Source: CAWJLE01 sp963843645 (lineage in GTDB: Bacteria > Chloroflexota > Anaerolineae > DAOTYC01). From it: 64,000 bases of DNA. The stretch lies in assembly GCA_963843645.1 (NCBI GenBank), contig CAWJLE010000003.1, forward strand, positions 1,488,001 to 1,552,000, read 5' to 3'. Both the position numbers and the translations under genes were made by a program. The stretch's first letter is position 1. The number at the start of each line of letters is the position of its first letter. Positions 9,129-17,714 of this stretch are shown here, piece by piece. Below the pieces are notes generated by a model. That model searched no databases. It was not told the DNA's origin and saw nothing but the letters and a program-made list of their open reading frames with translations.

Positions 9129-9542
9129 ATGAACAAGAGCATCCGAATTTTGATCGTTGACGACGAAGCCGGAATGTGTGACTTCCTGGCCTACTATTTG
9201 AGTAGCCAGGGGTTCCAGGTGGCGACCGCCCGCAATGGGGATGACGCGCTCGTCCTGCTGCAGAAGGAGCCCTTCCAGGTCGTGCTCGCCGACGTCATGA
9301 TGCCCACCATCGACGGTCTGGAAATGCTGCGGCTCATCAAAGGAGCCTTGCCCGACACCGTCGTCATCATGATGACAGCTTACGCCTCGCTCGACAAAGC
9401 GATGAAAGCCATCACTTACGGGGCCGCCGACCTGCTGGTGAAACCGTTCGAGCTCCCCGTCTTGCTTGCCACCATCAAGCGCGGGCTGGCAGGACGCGAC
9501 TTCACTGCCTCCCCGACTGATCTCGACTCTCCCAAGTCATAG
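9129..9542 (+). CDS. Single-domain response regulator (CheY/receiver only)
   Basis: A 137-residue receiver protein with all phosphorylation landmarks: acidic pair D11/D12, phospho-acceptor D55 in LADVMMP, T83 in MMTAYAS and K105 in LLVKPFELP. The last 15 residues are a loose tail; there is no output domain. It therefore acts by protein-protein contact or as a phosphate sink. No kinase gene is adjacent. The ATG at 9129 follows a GAGG-like site in TTGAGGCCGCTCTC. Confidence 0.9.
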   Translation: MNKSIRILIVDDEAGMCDFLAYYLSSQGFQVATARNGDDALVLLQKEPFQVVLADVMMPTIDGLEMLRLIKGALPDTVVIMMTAYASLDKAMKAITYGAADLLVKPFELPVLLATIKRGLAGRDFTASPTDLDSPKS

Positions 9543-9589
9543 CCTACCCCGGCAGCGTGCCGTCGCGTGTCAGCGCCGGCTACCTTCAC

Positions 9590-10303
9590 TCAAACCTGAC
9601 CGTAAATTGGTATGGCCGCGCCGTTGATGGCTTCAGCCTCGTCGCTGCACAAGAACAGCATCGTGGCTGCTACCTGGGCAGGCTTAACCCAGCGGCCCGG
9701 GTCGGCGTTCGGCATGGACTCTCGATTGGCCGGCGAATCGATGATGCTCGGCAACACCACGTTAGCCGTGACGCCGGTGCCCTTCAGCTCCGCCGCCAAC
9801 GCCTGAGTGAAAGCGACAACGGCAGCCTTGGCCGCCGCATACGCGGCGCCGTTCTTTCTGGGCTCCAGCGCTGCCTTGGCCGCCACGTTCACGACCCGGC
9901 CCCACTTACTCGCCAGCATGTGAGGCAATACCGCGCGACTCAAATTGATGCCGGGTACCGCATTCAACTGCCACATGTGATCCCAGACCGCGTCCGGGGT
10001 TTCCCAAACGGGCAGCGCACCCTCGTATCCCCCAACAGTGTTGAACAGCACGTCGATGGGGCCGAGCCGGCTCGCCGCATCTTGCACAGCCTGCCCAACG
10101 GCGCCGAAATCACTCGCGTCCACCGACAGGGCGAGGCACTGGCCGTCCTTCAAGCACAGGGTCGACTGCAGGGCTTCGAGACGCTCCGCATTTCTCCCCA
10201 GCAAGACGAGCCGGGCGCCGGCGCGTACCGCCGTTCCCGCCACCAGCGAGCCCAGGTGCCCGGTGGCCCCCGCAACGCAAACGATCTTGTCCTCAACGCT
10301 CAT
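9590..10303 (-). CDS. SDR family oxidoreductase lacking the usual catalytic serine
   Basis: A 237-residue short-chain dehydrogenase. The N-terminal GATGHLGS nucleotide motif, the NTVGG segment (NNAG position) and the YAAAK active-site pair are present. The serine normally about 13 residues before the tyrosine falls in VNVAAKAALEPRKNGAAY and is replaced by alanine, so catalysis may be altered. The ATG at 10303 has ACGGAGG upstream; the longer frame to 10351 has no support. It is divergent from the HTH-PocR gene and may answer to it, but no direct evidence is visible. Confidence 0.82.
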   Translation of the reverse strand: MSVEDKIVCVAGATGHLGSLVAGTAVRAGARLVLLGRNAERLEALQSTLCLKDGQCLALSVDASDFGAVGQAVQDAASRLGPIDVLFNTVGGYEGALPVWETPDAVWDHMWQLNAVPGINLSRAVLPHMLASKWGRVVNVAAKAALEPRKNGAAYAAAKAAVVAFTQALAAELKGTGVTANVVLPSIIDSPANRESMPNADPGRWVKPAQVAATMLFLCSDEAEAINGAAIPIYGQV

Positions 10304-10419
10304 GGCACACCTCCGTGAGATCGTTTCTTCACCACGAGACAAGGGTAGCACAGACCGTCACAAATTGCAACGGGATTCGTTCCGTCTGATATAACTTTTT
10401 ATTGCATGCGATAACAATT

Positions 10420-10448
10420 TTGACACAAATTCAGCCCTCTGATATAAT
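10420..10448 (+). promoter_or_regulatory. Perfect consensus promoter before the HTH-PocR gene
   Basis: TTGACA (10420-10425), 17 bases, TATAAT (10443-10448): both hexamers match the housekeeping consensus exactly. Predicted transcription start is near 10455, only about six bases before the ATG at 10461. Confidence 0.88.
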
Positions 10449-10460
10449 ACCTATAGTTCC

Positions 10461-11279
10461 ATGCCGAACAAACGGCAGCCAGGAGGCTTTCCTTCCTTGG
10501 ACGATCTTATGACAACTCGCCAACTTCAGAACTTACTTCACGTCGACCGCATCACGATCTATCGCATGCTGGAAGGCGGCCGCCTTCCGGGGTTCAAAGT
10601 AGGCGGTCAGTGGCGTTTTCCCAGACGTGAAGTCGAGAACTGGTTGCAAGGCCAGCGCATCAGCAACCCTGCAGCCACCAGCCCGGAGCCGTCGGCCGAG
10701 CCGGCATCCGCTGCGGCGGACAATGGGCAGAGCCCGCTGCCCGCTGCCTGTATGCAAGCCATCCAGGACATCCTGGCCGAGGCGACCGAGACCGGCGCCG
10801 TCACCGTTTCCGCGCAGGGCTTACCGCTGACGGCTGTCAGCCGGCCGTGCGCGTTCTGCGATGCCATTATGTCGACCGAGGAGGGCCGGCGGCGCTGCTC
10901 GGCGTCGTGGCAGGCCCTGGCCGGCGCGTCTGCCGCGAGCGATCCGATCCCCTGTCACGCCGGTCTCGGCTACCTGGTCCATCAGGTGAACGTCAACGGC
11001 GAGACGTCTGCCTCGGTCATGCTCGGACAGCTGTTGACGGCGCCGTTCGCGCCCGCAGACGTCGAGCGGCGCGCCCAGGAACTCGCTCAGGCCTGCGGCC
11101 TTCCGTCGGAGTCGCTACGTGACGCCTTGGTGAAACTGTCCGTCCAGAGCCGGGAGACCCTGGATCGCTCGGGGCGCCTGCTCTGCCTGACGGCCCGCAC
11201 CTTCGAAGAAATTGGACAGGAGCGAATGCAATTGCTGGGACGGCTCCAGCGCATCGCGGAGATGACCGTACTGGATTGA
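10461..11279 (+). CDS. Excisionase-type HTH regulator with PocR sensory domain
   Basis: A 272-residue protein. Residues about 17-66 are an excisionase/MerR-like HTH (TTRQLQNLLHVDRITIYRMLEGGRLPGFKVGGQWRF). Residues about 95-265 match the PocR ligand-sensing domain, with its cysteines at C130, C133, C146 and C165 (CHAGLG), likely a metal or cluster site. PocR domains sense small hydrocarbon-like ligands such as propanediol. Start choice is uncertain: ATG 10461 is nearly leaderless from the consensus promoter, whereas TTG 10497 has AGGAGG ten bases upstream and would begin just before the HTH. The FAD/Fe-S oxidoreductase 28 bases downstream is the natural target or partner. Confidence 0.85.
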   Translation: MPNKRQPGGFPSLDDLMTTRQLQNLLHVDRITIYRMLEGGRLPGFKVGGQWRFPRREVENWLQGQRISNPAATSPEPSAEPASAAADNGQSPLPAACMQAIQDILAEATETGAVTVSAQGLPLTAVSRPCAFCDAIMSTEEGRRRCSASWQALAGASAASDPIPCHAGLGYLVHQVNVNGETSASVMLGQLLTAPFAPADVERRAQELAQACGLPSESLRDALVKLSVQSRETLDRSGRLLCLTARTFEEIGQERMQLLGRLQRIAEMTVLD

Positions 11280-11306
11280 TGCGGAACTCATTGGGAGGAT
11301 GAAGAG

Positions 11307-14300
11307 ATGACCGAAATGACGACTACTTTGCGCGAAGAACTGGCCCACATTGTTGAGGATCGCGTTTCCTATGACTTGCTTGAGCGGAAGATCTACAGCC
11401 ACGACGTTGGCGAGATTCCGGCACTGGTCCGCCCCCTCCTCGGCCGGGCGCTGGCCGACGCTGTCGTCCAGCCCCGAACGGAGGCTGAGCTCGTCGAGCT
11501 CGTGAATTGGGCCAACAAGCACGACGTGCCCCTGGTCCCACGCGGCAAAGCCACGTCCGGGTACGGCGGCGTGTTGCCGGTCAAGGGCGGTCTCACAGTC
11601 GACCTCCACCGGATGCGCCGTATTCTGGCGACGGACGGCGAGGCGATGACCGTCACCGTCCGGCCATCGGTCGTCTGGCGCGACCTGGAGACCGAGCTGG
11701 GCAAAGTTGGGCTGGCCCTGCGCGCTTATCCGTCAAGCGCCCCCTCGTCGACCGTTGGAGGTTGGCTCGCCCAGGGCGGCGTGGGATTCGGCAGCTACGA
11801 ATTCGGTGCGTTCCGCGAAAACGTGGTCAGCGCTCGCGTCGTGCTCCCTACCGGCGAGGTCAAGACGTTCTCCGGCGACGAGCTCCTCCTGGTCAGCGAG
11901 GCGGAAGGTATCACCGGCATCATTACTGAGGTCACCGTCCGGGTGCGCGCGTTGGACGAAGAGCTGGTTTGGGCGGCGCGCTTCCCAAGCGCAGTCGAAG
12001 CCGCTGCCGCCATTCAGGCGGTGTCCGACGACAAACTGCCCCTGTGGTCCGTCAGCTTCACGAATCCACGAATGTCGGAGCTGAAGAACCTGTTGCCCTC
12101 GAAGATTGAGCACGGCCAGCGAGAGCTGACGCCGGTCTTGCCGGAAGCCTACATCGTCATTTTCGCGGCGCCTGCCGCACGGAAAGCGGAGGTGGAGTCG
12201 AAGCTGACCGAGCTGGTTCGGGCACAGGGCGGGGCGTGGCTGTCCGACGACATCGCGCGGCACGAGTGGCAGGACCGCTTCAACCTGATGCACGTCAAGC
12301 GCCTGGGGCCCAGCCTGGCCCCCGCGGAGGTAGTCGTTCCCCTCAAGGGCCTGGCGGGCGCCCTGCAGGATCTGGACGCGACGATCCGGCAGCCGTTCGT
12401 CATGGAGGGCATGGTCAGTGGCGGCCCCGAGCCGGAAGTGACGCTGCTGGGCTTCATTCCGCACGACTCGAAAACGTTCGGTTACAACATGGCCTTCGCC
12501 CTGTCGCTGTCTGTCATCAAGATCGCGAAAAAGCACGGCGGGCGGGCCTATTCCACCGGCCTCTATTTCGCCCACGAGGCCGAGCGAGTGCTCGGCGCCG
12601 ATCGGCTGGCGAAGCTACGCCAGTTCAAAGCCCAGGTCGATCCGCGGGGGATCATGAACCCCGGCAAGGTGCTGGACGGCCCTGCGGCCATTGGGACCCT
12701 CATGGGCCTGGCCACGACCTTCGAGCCGATGGTGCGCGCCTTCGGGAACGCCGCCAGTTCACCCATCGGCGAGCGGCCGGCCGTTCGTGGCAAGCGAGGC
12801 ATCGCCGACGATGTGGCCTGGTACGCGGACGCCTGCGCGCAGTGCGGCTACTGTGTCGACCACTGCGACCAGTACTATGGTCGGCACTGGGAAAGCCAGT
12901 CGCCGCGAGGCAAATGGTTCTTCCTGCGCGAATACATGGCCGGTCGGGTCTCCATGCCGCAGGACCAGGTCGATACGTTCCTGGCCTGCACCACGTGCGA
13001 ATACTGCAACGTGGAGTGCCCGCTGGGGCTGCCGATCGAGTCGTCGTGGCTGAAGATGCGCGGCGGCCTCATCGAGACTGAGAAGAAGATGACCTTCCCC
13101 CCGTTCGAGGTCATGGGTGCGGCGCTGCGCAAGGAAGGCAACATTTGGGCCAGCTACCGCAAGGACCGCGATGCCTGGATCACGCCTGAACTGGCCGCGG
13201 GTATGGACGACGGCTCAGACACCGCGTATTTCGCCGGCTGCACGGCGAGTTACGTCGAGAACGACATCGCCCAGGCCACCAGCGCTCTGCTGGAAAAGGC
13301 GGGGGTGAAGTTCACCACACTGGGCAAAGAGGAGAACTGCTGCGGCATCCCCATGCTCGTGGCAGGGCTGTGGGACACGTGGGAGTCCAACATGCGGCAC
13401 AACATCGATGCGATGAAGGCCAAGGGCATCAAGACGGTCATCACGTCCTGCCCCGCGTGCTGGCTCGTCTGGAAAGTCTACTACCGTGAGTGGGCGGAGA
13501 AGCTCGGTATCGACTATCCCTTCGAAGCCCGTCACTACAGCGAGGTGTTGGGCGAAAAGGCGGCGAGCGGTGACCTCGCATTCGACCAGAAGGTCGACAT
13601 GAAGCTCACTTTTCACGACTCCTGCCACATGGGCCGCGCCGGGGGCATCTACGAGCCGCCGCGACAGCTCTTGCAGTCCGTGCCCGGCGTCCAGTTCGTG
13701 GAGATGGAGCACAATCGCGAGCACGCGCACTGCTGCGGCTCGGTCCTCAGCCTGGTAGCCGATCCGGACGTGGCCAGAGAAGTCGGCGACGTGCGTCTGA
13801 AAGAGGCGGAGGCCGCCGGCGCGGAGGCCGTGGTCAGTGTCTGCCCATGCTGTCAGGTCCAACTGCGCGTGACTGCCCAGAAGACGGGGCGTGATCTGAA
13901 AGTGATCGACCTCAGCCACCTGCTCTGCGATGGCCTGGGCATCCAGCACAAGGATCCAACCGAGTACGCCCTGGAGCAGTGGGCCGTCTTCGAGAAAATG
14001 ATCCTCCTGATGAAGCCCAAGCCGATGGCGGATATGATGATCGAGCTGTTCCCGCAGATGTTCGCTGCCATGCCGGCGCCGATGGTGCTGATGATGAAGG
14101 CGGCACGGAACGTCCCCGGCATGTTGTCGGTCATGAAGCCGATGATGCCGAAGATGATGCCCATGCTCATGCCGATGATCATGCCCAAGGTCATGCCGGA
14201 CATGCTGACCGCGGTCGGGAAGCGAGTGCCGATGCCCCAGCACATGCAGGAGCAGATGCCGGACCTGATGCCCGGTGTGATGAACAACCTGCTGCCGAAG

Positions 14301-14366
14301 ATGCTGCCTCTGGTCATGCCCTACATCGTTCCGCCGATGATGGACTACATCCAGACGAAGCTGTGA
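11307..14366 (+). CDS. FAD-linked oxidase/Fe-S (GlcD-GlcF/GlpC type) fusion with methionine-rich tail
   Basis: A 1019-residue fusion. Residues about 40-180 are an FAD_binding_4 domain (PRGKATSGYGG, GGWLAQGGVGFGSYEFG), followed by an FAD-oxidase C-terminal domain to about 460. Two ferredoxin motifs (CAQCGYCVDHC; CTTCEYCNVECP) lie at about 510-575. Two CCG domains follow (CTAS...ENCCGIP...CPAC; HDSCHMGRAGG...HCCGS...CPCC). This is the layout of 2-hydroxyacid (glycolate, D-lactate) dehydrogenases passing electrons to heterodisulfide-reductase-like modules. Residues 898-1019 are a tail with 31 methionines in 122 residues, rich in MP/PM pairs. Substrate is unproven. It follows the PocR regulator by 27 bases and ends at a large hairpin. 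Confidence 0.88.
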   Translation: MTEMTTTLREELAHIVEDRVSYDLLERKIYSHDVGEIPALVRPLLGRALADAVVQPRTEAELVELVNWANKHDVPLVPRGKATSGYGGVLPVKGGLTVDLHRMRRILATDGEAMTVTVRPSVVWRDLETELGKVGLALRAYPSSAPSSTVGGWLAQGGVGFGSYEFGAFRENVVSARVVLPTGEVKTFSGDELLLVSEAEGITGIITEVTVRVRALDEELVWAARFPSAVEAAAAIQAVSDDKLPLWSVSFTNPRMSELKNLLPSKIEHGQRELTPVLPEAYIVIFAAPAARKAEVESKLTELVRAQGGAWLSDDIARHEWQDRFNLMHVKRLGPSLAPAEVVVPLKGLAGALQDLDATIRQPFVMEGMVSGGPEPEVTLLGFIPHDSKTFGYNMAFALSLSVIKIAKKHGGRAYSTGLYFAHEAERVLGADRLAKLRQFKAQVDPRGIMNPGKVLDGPAAIGTLMGLATTFEPMVRAFGNAASSPIGERPAVRGKRGIADDVAWYADACAQCGYCVDHCDQYYGRHWESQSPRGKWFFLREYMAGRVSMPQDQVDTFLACTTCEYCNVECPLGLPIESSWLKMRGGLIETEKKMTFPPFEVMGAALRKEGNIWASYRKDRDAWITPELAAGMDDGSDTAYFAGCTASYVENDIAQATSALLEKAGVKFTTLGKEENCCGIPMLVAGLWDTWESNMRHNIDAMKAKGIKTVITSCPACWLVWKVYYREWAEKLGIDYPFEARHYSEVLGEKAASGDLAFDQKVDMKLTFHDSCHMGRAGGIYEPPRQLLQSVPGVQFVEMEHNREHAHCCGSVLSLVADPDVAREVGDVRLKEAEAAGAEAVVSVCPCCQVQLRVTAQKTGRDLKVIDLSHLLCDGLGIQHKDPTEYALEQWAVFEKMILLMKPKPMADMMIELFPQMFAAMPAPMVLMMKAARNVPGMLSVMKPMMPKMMPMLMPMIMPKVMPDMLTAVGKRVPMPQHMQEQMPDLMPGVMNNLLPKMLPLVMPYIVPPMMDYIQTKL

Positions 14367-14382
14367 TCCTGAACCTGAGACT

Positions 14383-14428
14383 CGACCCTGCAGCCCGTCC
14401 CGCTTCGAGCGGTGGAGCTGCAGGGTCG
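14383..14428 (+). terminator. Long hairpin between convergent genes
   Basis: CGACCCTGCAGC and GCTGCAGGGTCG pair perfectly, with a smaller CCGC/GCGG hairpin nested inside. It sits between the ends of the plus-strand oxidoreductase and the minus-strand redox operon and can serve both. Confidence 0.65.
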
Positions 14429-14456
14429 ATGCATTTCCTCGGCGCCGCAGGCGGGG

Positions 14457-14951
14457 CTAGACCTCCGCGGCGTTTTCGTATTCCGGCAGCAACTCGAAGA
14501 ATCTCTGAATCGTGAAGACCTTGAGACCGTCGCAGATGCGAGTCCGTGTTTCCTTGGCCTTCAATTCGGCCAGGAATTCGTCCACCGGGAGATCGGCGGA
14601 GACCCCCACGAGCTCGTCACAGCACACCGTGCCAAACTCTCTCTCGAAGTCCTGGAACAACCTGTACATCATCAGGTACGCGGGCGCGGGCTCCGGCGTG
14701 ACGTGATCGCGTCCAACGAGGACGCCCGCCACGACGGCGGCGGCATTGAGAATGCCGCAAGTGTACTTGTGGGTGCCCGCCATCCCTCCCGCCAGGGCCG
14801 ACGCCATGCGCGGGACGAAGGGCATCTCCAATCGGAGACCCTCGACGAGGGCCTGGAAAGTGGCCTCCGCTCAGCTAAACCCCTCCTGGTGCAAAGCCTT
14901 GGCGCGCTCACCGATTTCTTCCGGACCGGCTCTCAGTGACTGTGCGTTCAT
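14457..14951 (-). CDS. C_GCAxxG_C_C family redox protein, probable selenoprotein (in-frame TGA read as Sec27)
   Basis: From the ATG at 14951 (GGAGG ten bases upstream) the frame reads 164 residues with one internal TGA at 14873-14871. The residues around it read GFS-(TGA)-AEATFQAL, and this family has cysteine at that place (GFxCAEA). The rest of the signature is intact: TCGILNAA, FGTVCCDEL and TRICDGL. A perfect hairpin begins 16 bases after the TGA. I therefore translate TGA as selenocysteine. Without readthrough only a fragment from a TTG at 14831 would remain, lacking the first redox residue. It is the last gene of the minus-strand redox operon. The biochemical role of the family is not established. 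Confidence 0.8.
14836..14854 (-). promoter_or_regulatory. Candidate SECIS hairpin of the C_GCAxxG_C_C gene
   Basis: AGGCCCTC pairs with GAGGGTCT (eight pairs, one G-U) around the loop GTC. The loop starts 24 bases after the TGA and its first base is G, which fits the bacterial SECIS rules (16-37 base spacing, short loop, G in the first two loop positions). Confidence 0.65.
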
Positions 14952-15044
14952 TGGACCATTACCTCCGAAACGAGATTTTTCTTCTGCTCATGTCTCAACG
15001 AAGCTTCCTCACGTAGTACGTTTGACCTTTGCTTTTTGTTTCGA

Positions 15045-15960
15045 TCAGTTCCCATCATCGACTAACCGACGGACGACGGACCAGTCAGCCTCAGCCCGGG
15101 CGAGCAGGGCGCTCACGGCTTCCTCGCGCATGGGATGCACGGCGGTGATGCTCAGCAGGTCTCGTTCGACGTCACCCGTGAAGGCAAAGGCGTCTCCCTC
15201 GTAGCCGGTGATGCACTCCACGGAGCCCACGTGTTCACTGAGGATGTGAAATGCCTGGGCCACGGCTGCCTCACCGGGCGGCTCCACCCATGCTTCGGCC
15301 GGAGGCCGGGTTGGAACGGCCAGATACGCCTTGTGGGGTTGCAGCCGGGCGAGGAATTCTCCGAGCGCCCTGAGACACACCTCGCTATCGTTGACGCCGG
15401 CGACGAGCATCGTCTCCGTTACGAGCGTCCCACGATACTCCTCGGCAAAGCTCAGCGCCCCGGCGAGAACCAGGGGCAGCCTCAAGCTCCTGGCCGGGCG
15501 GTCGATGACCCGCCAGATCGCCTCGTCGACAGCGTCGATTTTCAAGGATACCCAATCGGCGGCTGCCAGGTCGCCTCTCACTTCCCGCATCCAAGTAAGG
15601 CTGTTGTTGCTGATAACGGCGATGGGGATTCCCAGCGGCTTCAGGAGCCGAATCGTCACGGCCCAGCCCGGCATCCAGTGTCGGCTCTCCGTCCGGCACG
15701 AACGCGAGGTAATCGATCGCTTCCCCGGCCGCGCGTACCCGTTCGACCTGCTTGCGGACGTCCTGGAACACCTTGTCTGGTTCATAGAACGCGCTGCGCT
15801 GCACGCGCATCCGCGTCGTACGCCCCAGCTGGCAGTAGACGCAGGCGTGGGTGCATACCTTGGGCGGAATATTGTTGATTCCCAGGCTCCGCCCCAGACG
15901 CCTGGACGGAACCGGCCCAAACGCAACCGCAAGGTCAGCCACGCTGACAGCCACAGCCAC
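15045..15960 (-). CDS. Radical SAM protein (frameshifted near 15665)
   Basis: The N-terminal part (GTG at 15960) contains FGPVPSRRLGRSLGINN and CTHACVYCQLG, whose CxxxCxYC triad binds the SAM [4Fe-4S] cluster, then FVPDGEPTLD. The remainder (VTIRLLKPLGIPIAVISNNS to the stop at 15045) lies in the neighbouring frame; dropping one C from GGGCCG near 15665 joins them into about 304 residues. This subgroup is found near MinD/ferredoxin and NifX-like genes in anaerobes and has no assigned substrate. It overlaps the FmdB-like gene start by 26 bases. The shift resembles the other short-homopolymer indels in the window. Confidence 0.78.
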
Positions 15961-16177
15961 CCCCTTCGGAACAGGGCGGCCTGTCGCACCGCTCTGCGCG
16001 GCCGCAGCACGTGTGGCCCGCCTCGTGCGTCGTGCGTCCGCTCAACACGGCCGGGACCGAGAGCAGCTTCTCCAGGGACACGCCGTCGCATTGCGGGCAC
16101 CTGGCGGCCTCAACGCCCCGAACCAGGAACTCAAACGTGGCGCCACAATCCCGACAGCGATACTCGAAGATCGGCAT
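15935..16177 (-). CDS. FmdB-type zinc-ribbon protein
   Basis: An 80-residue protein beginning MPIFEYRCRDCG, the standard FmdB/CxxC_CxxC regulatory zinc-ribbon start, with a second CPQC near residue 30. The tail after residue 50 is unusually cysteine-rich (TCCGRAERC, PPCSEGGGCGC). GAAGGAG precedes the ATG at 16177. Family members are small accessory proteins linked to formamidase or metal-enzyme loci. Here it overlaps the radical SAM gene, implying coupled translation. Confidence 0.82.
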   Translation of the reverse strand: MPIFEYRCRDCGATFEFLVRGVEAARCPQCDGVSLEKLLSVPAVLSGRTTHEAGHTCCGRAERCDRPPCSEGGGCGCQRG

Positions 16178-16267
16178 CAGTACGTTCTCCTTCTTCCGCA
16201 AAACGGACGTCTAGGGCGCTCCGCATTTGCGCTCTGTCTTCCAGAGGCCGCTTGCCCCATTCATCGG

Positions 16268-16705
16268 TCAATCGTACGCCAGTCGTGTCTCTTCATCGGT
16301 CAGGACGTGCTGAAGCCGCTCGTCCCAGGCTGCGGATTGCCACGTCCCCAGCTTCTGATGAGTGAGGTAGTAGTTCTGGGGAATAGGGTGCGTGCCGACC
16401 ACGACCTGCAACCCGTACTTGGCCGGAATGAACTTGGAGAACGCATCCAGGCGCGGGCAAGGTGGATAGCCAACGACCAGCCCTGTCGCCAGGTGAACCA
16501 CTTCTACCCCGTTCTTCTTCATTTCAGCCGGAGCGTACTCCACGTTGCCGCCGGGACATCCGCCGCAGGTCGTGTAGCCAACCAGCTCGACTTCCTCATC
16601 TTTGTACAGCGCGAACGCGCCCTCTCGATTACGCAGCGCCCGCAGGCACTTGCCACCCGCGCAGGTATGGTAGCGATTACAGATGATGATTCCGACTTTC
16701 TTCAC
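16268..16705 (-). CDS. CGGC domain-containing protein
   Basis: A 145-residue protein starting at a GTG with AAAGGAG upstream. It has an N-terminal CNRYHTCAGGKC, a central TTCGGCPGG (the CGGC motif) and GYPPCPRLDAF, all expected for the CGGC domain, presumed to bind metal. The domain occurs mainly in anaerobes near redox genes. Seven cysteines in a small soluble protein agree with a metal or cluster role, but no reaction is known. Confidence 0.85.
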   Translation of the reverse strand: MKKVGIIICNRYHTCAGGKCLRALRNREGAFALYKDEEVELVGYTTCGGCPGGNVEYAPAEMKKNGVEVVHLATGLVVGYPPCPRLDAFSKFIPAKYGLQVVVGTHPIPQNYYLTHQKLGTWQSAAWDERLQHVLTDEETRLAYD

Positions 16706-16742
16706 TCGGTTCTCCTTTGTTCTCCCAATCTCTCGTTCGGCA

Positions 16743-16773
16743 GCGCGCCCTCGCCTGCGGGCGAGGGACGCGC
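16743..16773 (-). terminator. Hairpin between the peroxiredoxin and CGGC genes
   Basis: CCCTCGCC and GGCGAGGG pair around TGCG, extended by GCGCG/CGCGC with one bulge. No T-run is present; it may be a processing or partial termination site inside the operon. Confidence 0.4.
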
Positions 16774-16926
16774 CCCAAAGACTGACTCACCGACGTCGAA
16801 CGGTGTCGGCGCCAAGGCCAACATTCGCCTGCCAGTCTCGGCACCGACGCCCAGGTCGTTCATGCCGGCATGGCGATGATGACAATCACCTTGCACTTCC
16901 CAACGGCATCACCGTTGCACCCAGGC

Positions 16927-17631
16927 CTAAAAGGCAGTCTCCGGCTTCCAAACCTCCCACACCCTACCCACCAGGTCCGGGCCCGGCTTGAGGGTCGGTT
17001 TGCCCGGTTGCCACCCGGACGGCATGACCTCGCCGGTTGCCCTGACGTGCTGGAACGCCTTGATTTGGCGGATCAACTCGCTCACATTGCGGCCCACCGC
17101 CGGAGTGAGCACTTCCATGGCCTGGATCACCCCATCCGGGTCGATGATGAATCGGCCTCGAATGTTCACGCCCGCTGCAACGTCGTACACTCCGTAGACG
17201 GTGCCTATGCGCCCACCCTGGTCCGACAACATGGGAAACGGAATGCCACCTTCCACCATCTTGGCTAGCTCTTCCTGGTCCCAAATCTTGTGGGTGAAGC
17301 GGCTGTCTGTGCTCACGGACAATACTTCGACGTCCAGGGCTTTGAATTCGGGGTACTTGACGGCAACTGCCGACAGTTCCGTCGGTCAGACGAAGGTGAA
17401 ATCGCCAGGATAGAAGCACAGCACGACCCACCGGCCGCGATAGTTTGACAGTTGCACGTTCATAAAACCTTCGCCGCGGACGTAGGCCGAGGCTTCAAAG
17501 TCCGGCGCTACCTGACCCACACGTGCTGTAGCCACTTTCGACTCCTTTGGTGGTGGAACCCCCTCAGAGAGGGCTGTCTCCACAACGATTGGTCCTCCTG
17601 CTGGTTGAACACAAGAATCTACTTCAGCCAT
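16927..17631 (-). CDS. Peroxiredoxin (AhpC/Prx1 type), probable selenoprotein (in-frame TGA read as Sec82)
   Basis: One frame from ATG 17631 to 16927 gives 234 residues interrupted only by TGA at 17388-17386. It falls at the peroxidatic cysteine: FYPGDFTFV-(TGA)-PTEL, where 2-Cys peroxiredoxins read FYPxDFTFVCPTE. The sequence continues in frame with family features (SVSTDSRFTHKIW, PFPMLSD, GRFIIDPDG). A hairpin starts two bases after the TGA. The resolving cysteine is also absent: GEVMPSGWQPGK replaces GEVCPAGWKPG, so it should act as a one-Sec enzyme needing an external thiol partner. Selenocysteine peroxiredoxins are known in anaerobes such as Eubacterium acidaminophilum. There is an N-terminal extension of about 35 residues. 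Confidence 0.85.
17359..17383 (-). promoter_or_regulatory. Candidate SECIS hairpin of the peroxiredoxin gene
   Basis: GACGGAACTG pairs with CAGTTGCCGTC (ten pairs, one bulged G) around TCGG, starting two bases after the TGA. A nested alternative, CGGC-AGTT-GCCG, places its loop 17 bases after the TGA with G second, closer to the usual bacterial SECIS spacing. Confidence 0.55.
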
Positions 17632-17714
17632 ATCGCCTCCTTCCTAGCTTAGGCTGCCTCCGGGCAAAGAGCAGCCTGATTTCGGGGCATATCCAGTGCG
17701 CGCTGCCGAATATT

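Noticed and set aside
14412..14939. Plus-strand open frame of 175 codons
   Set aside because: It is the antisense of the probable selenoprotein gene at 14457-14951 and has no family resemblance.
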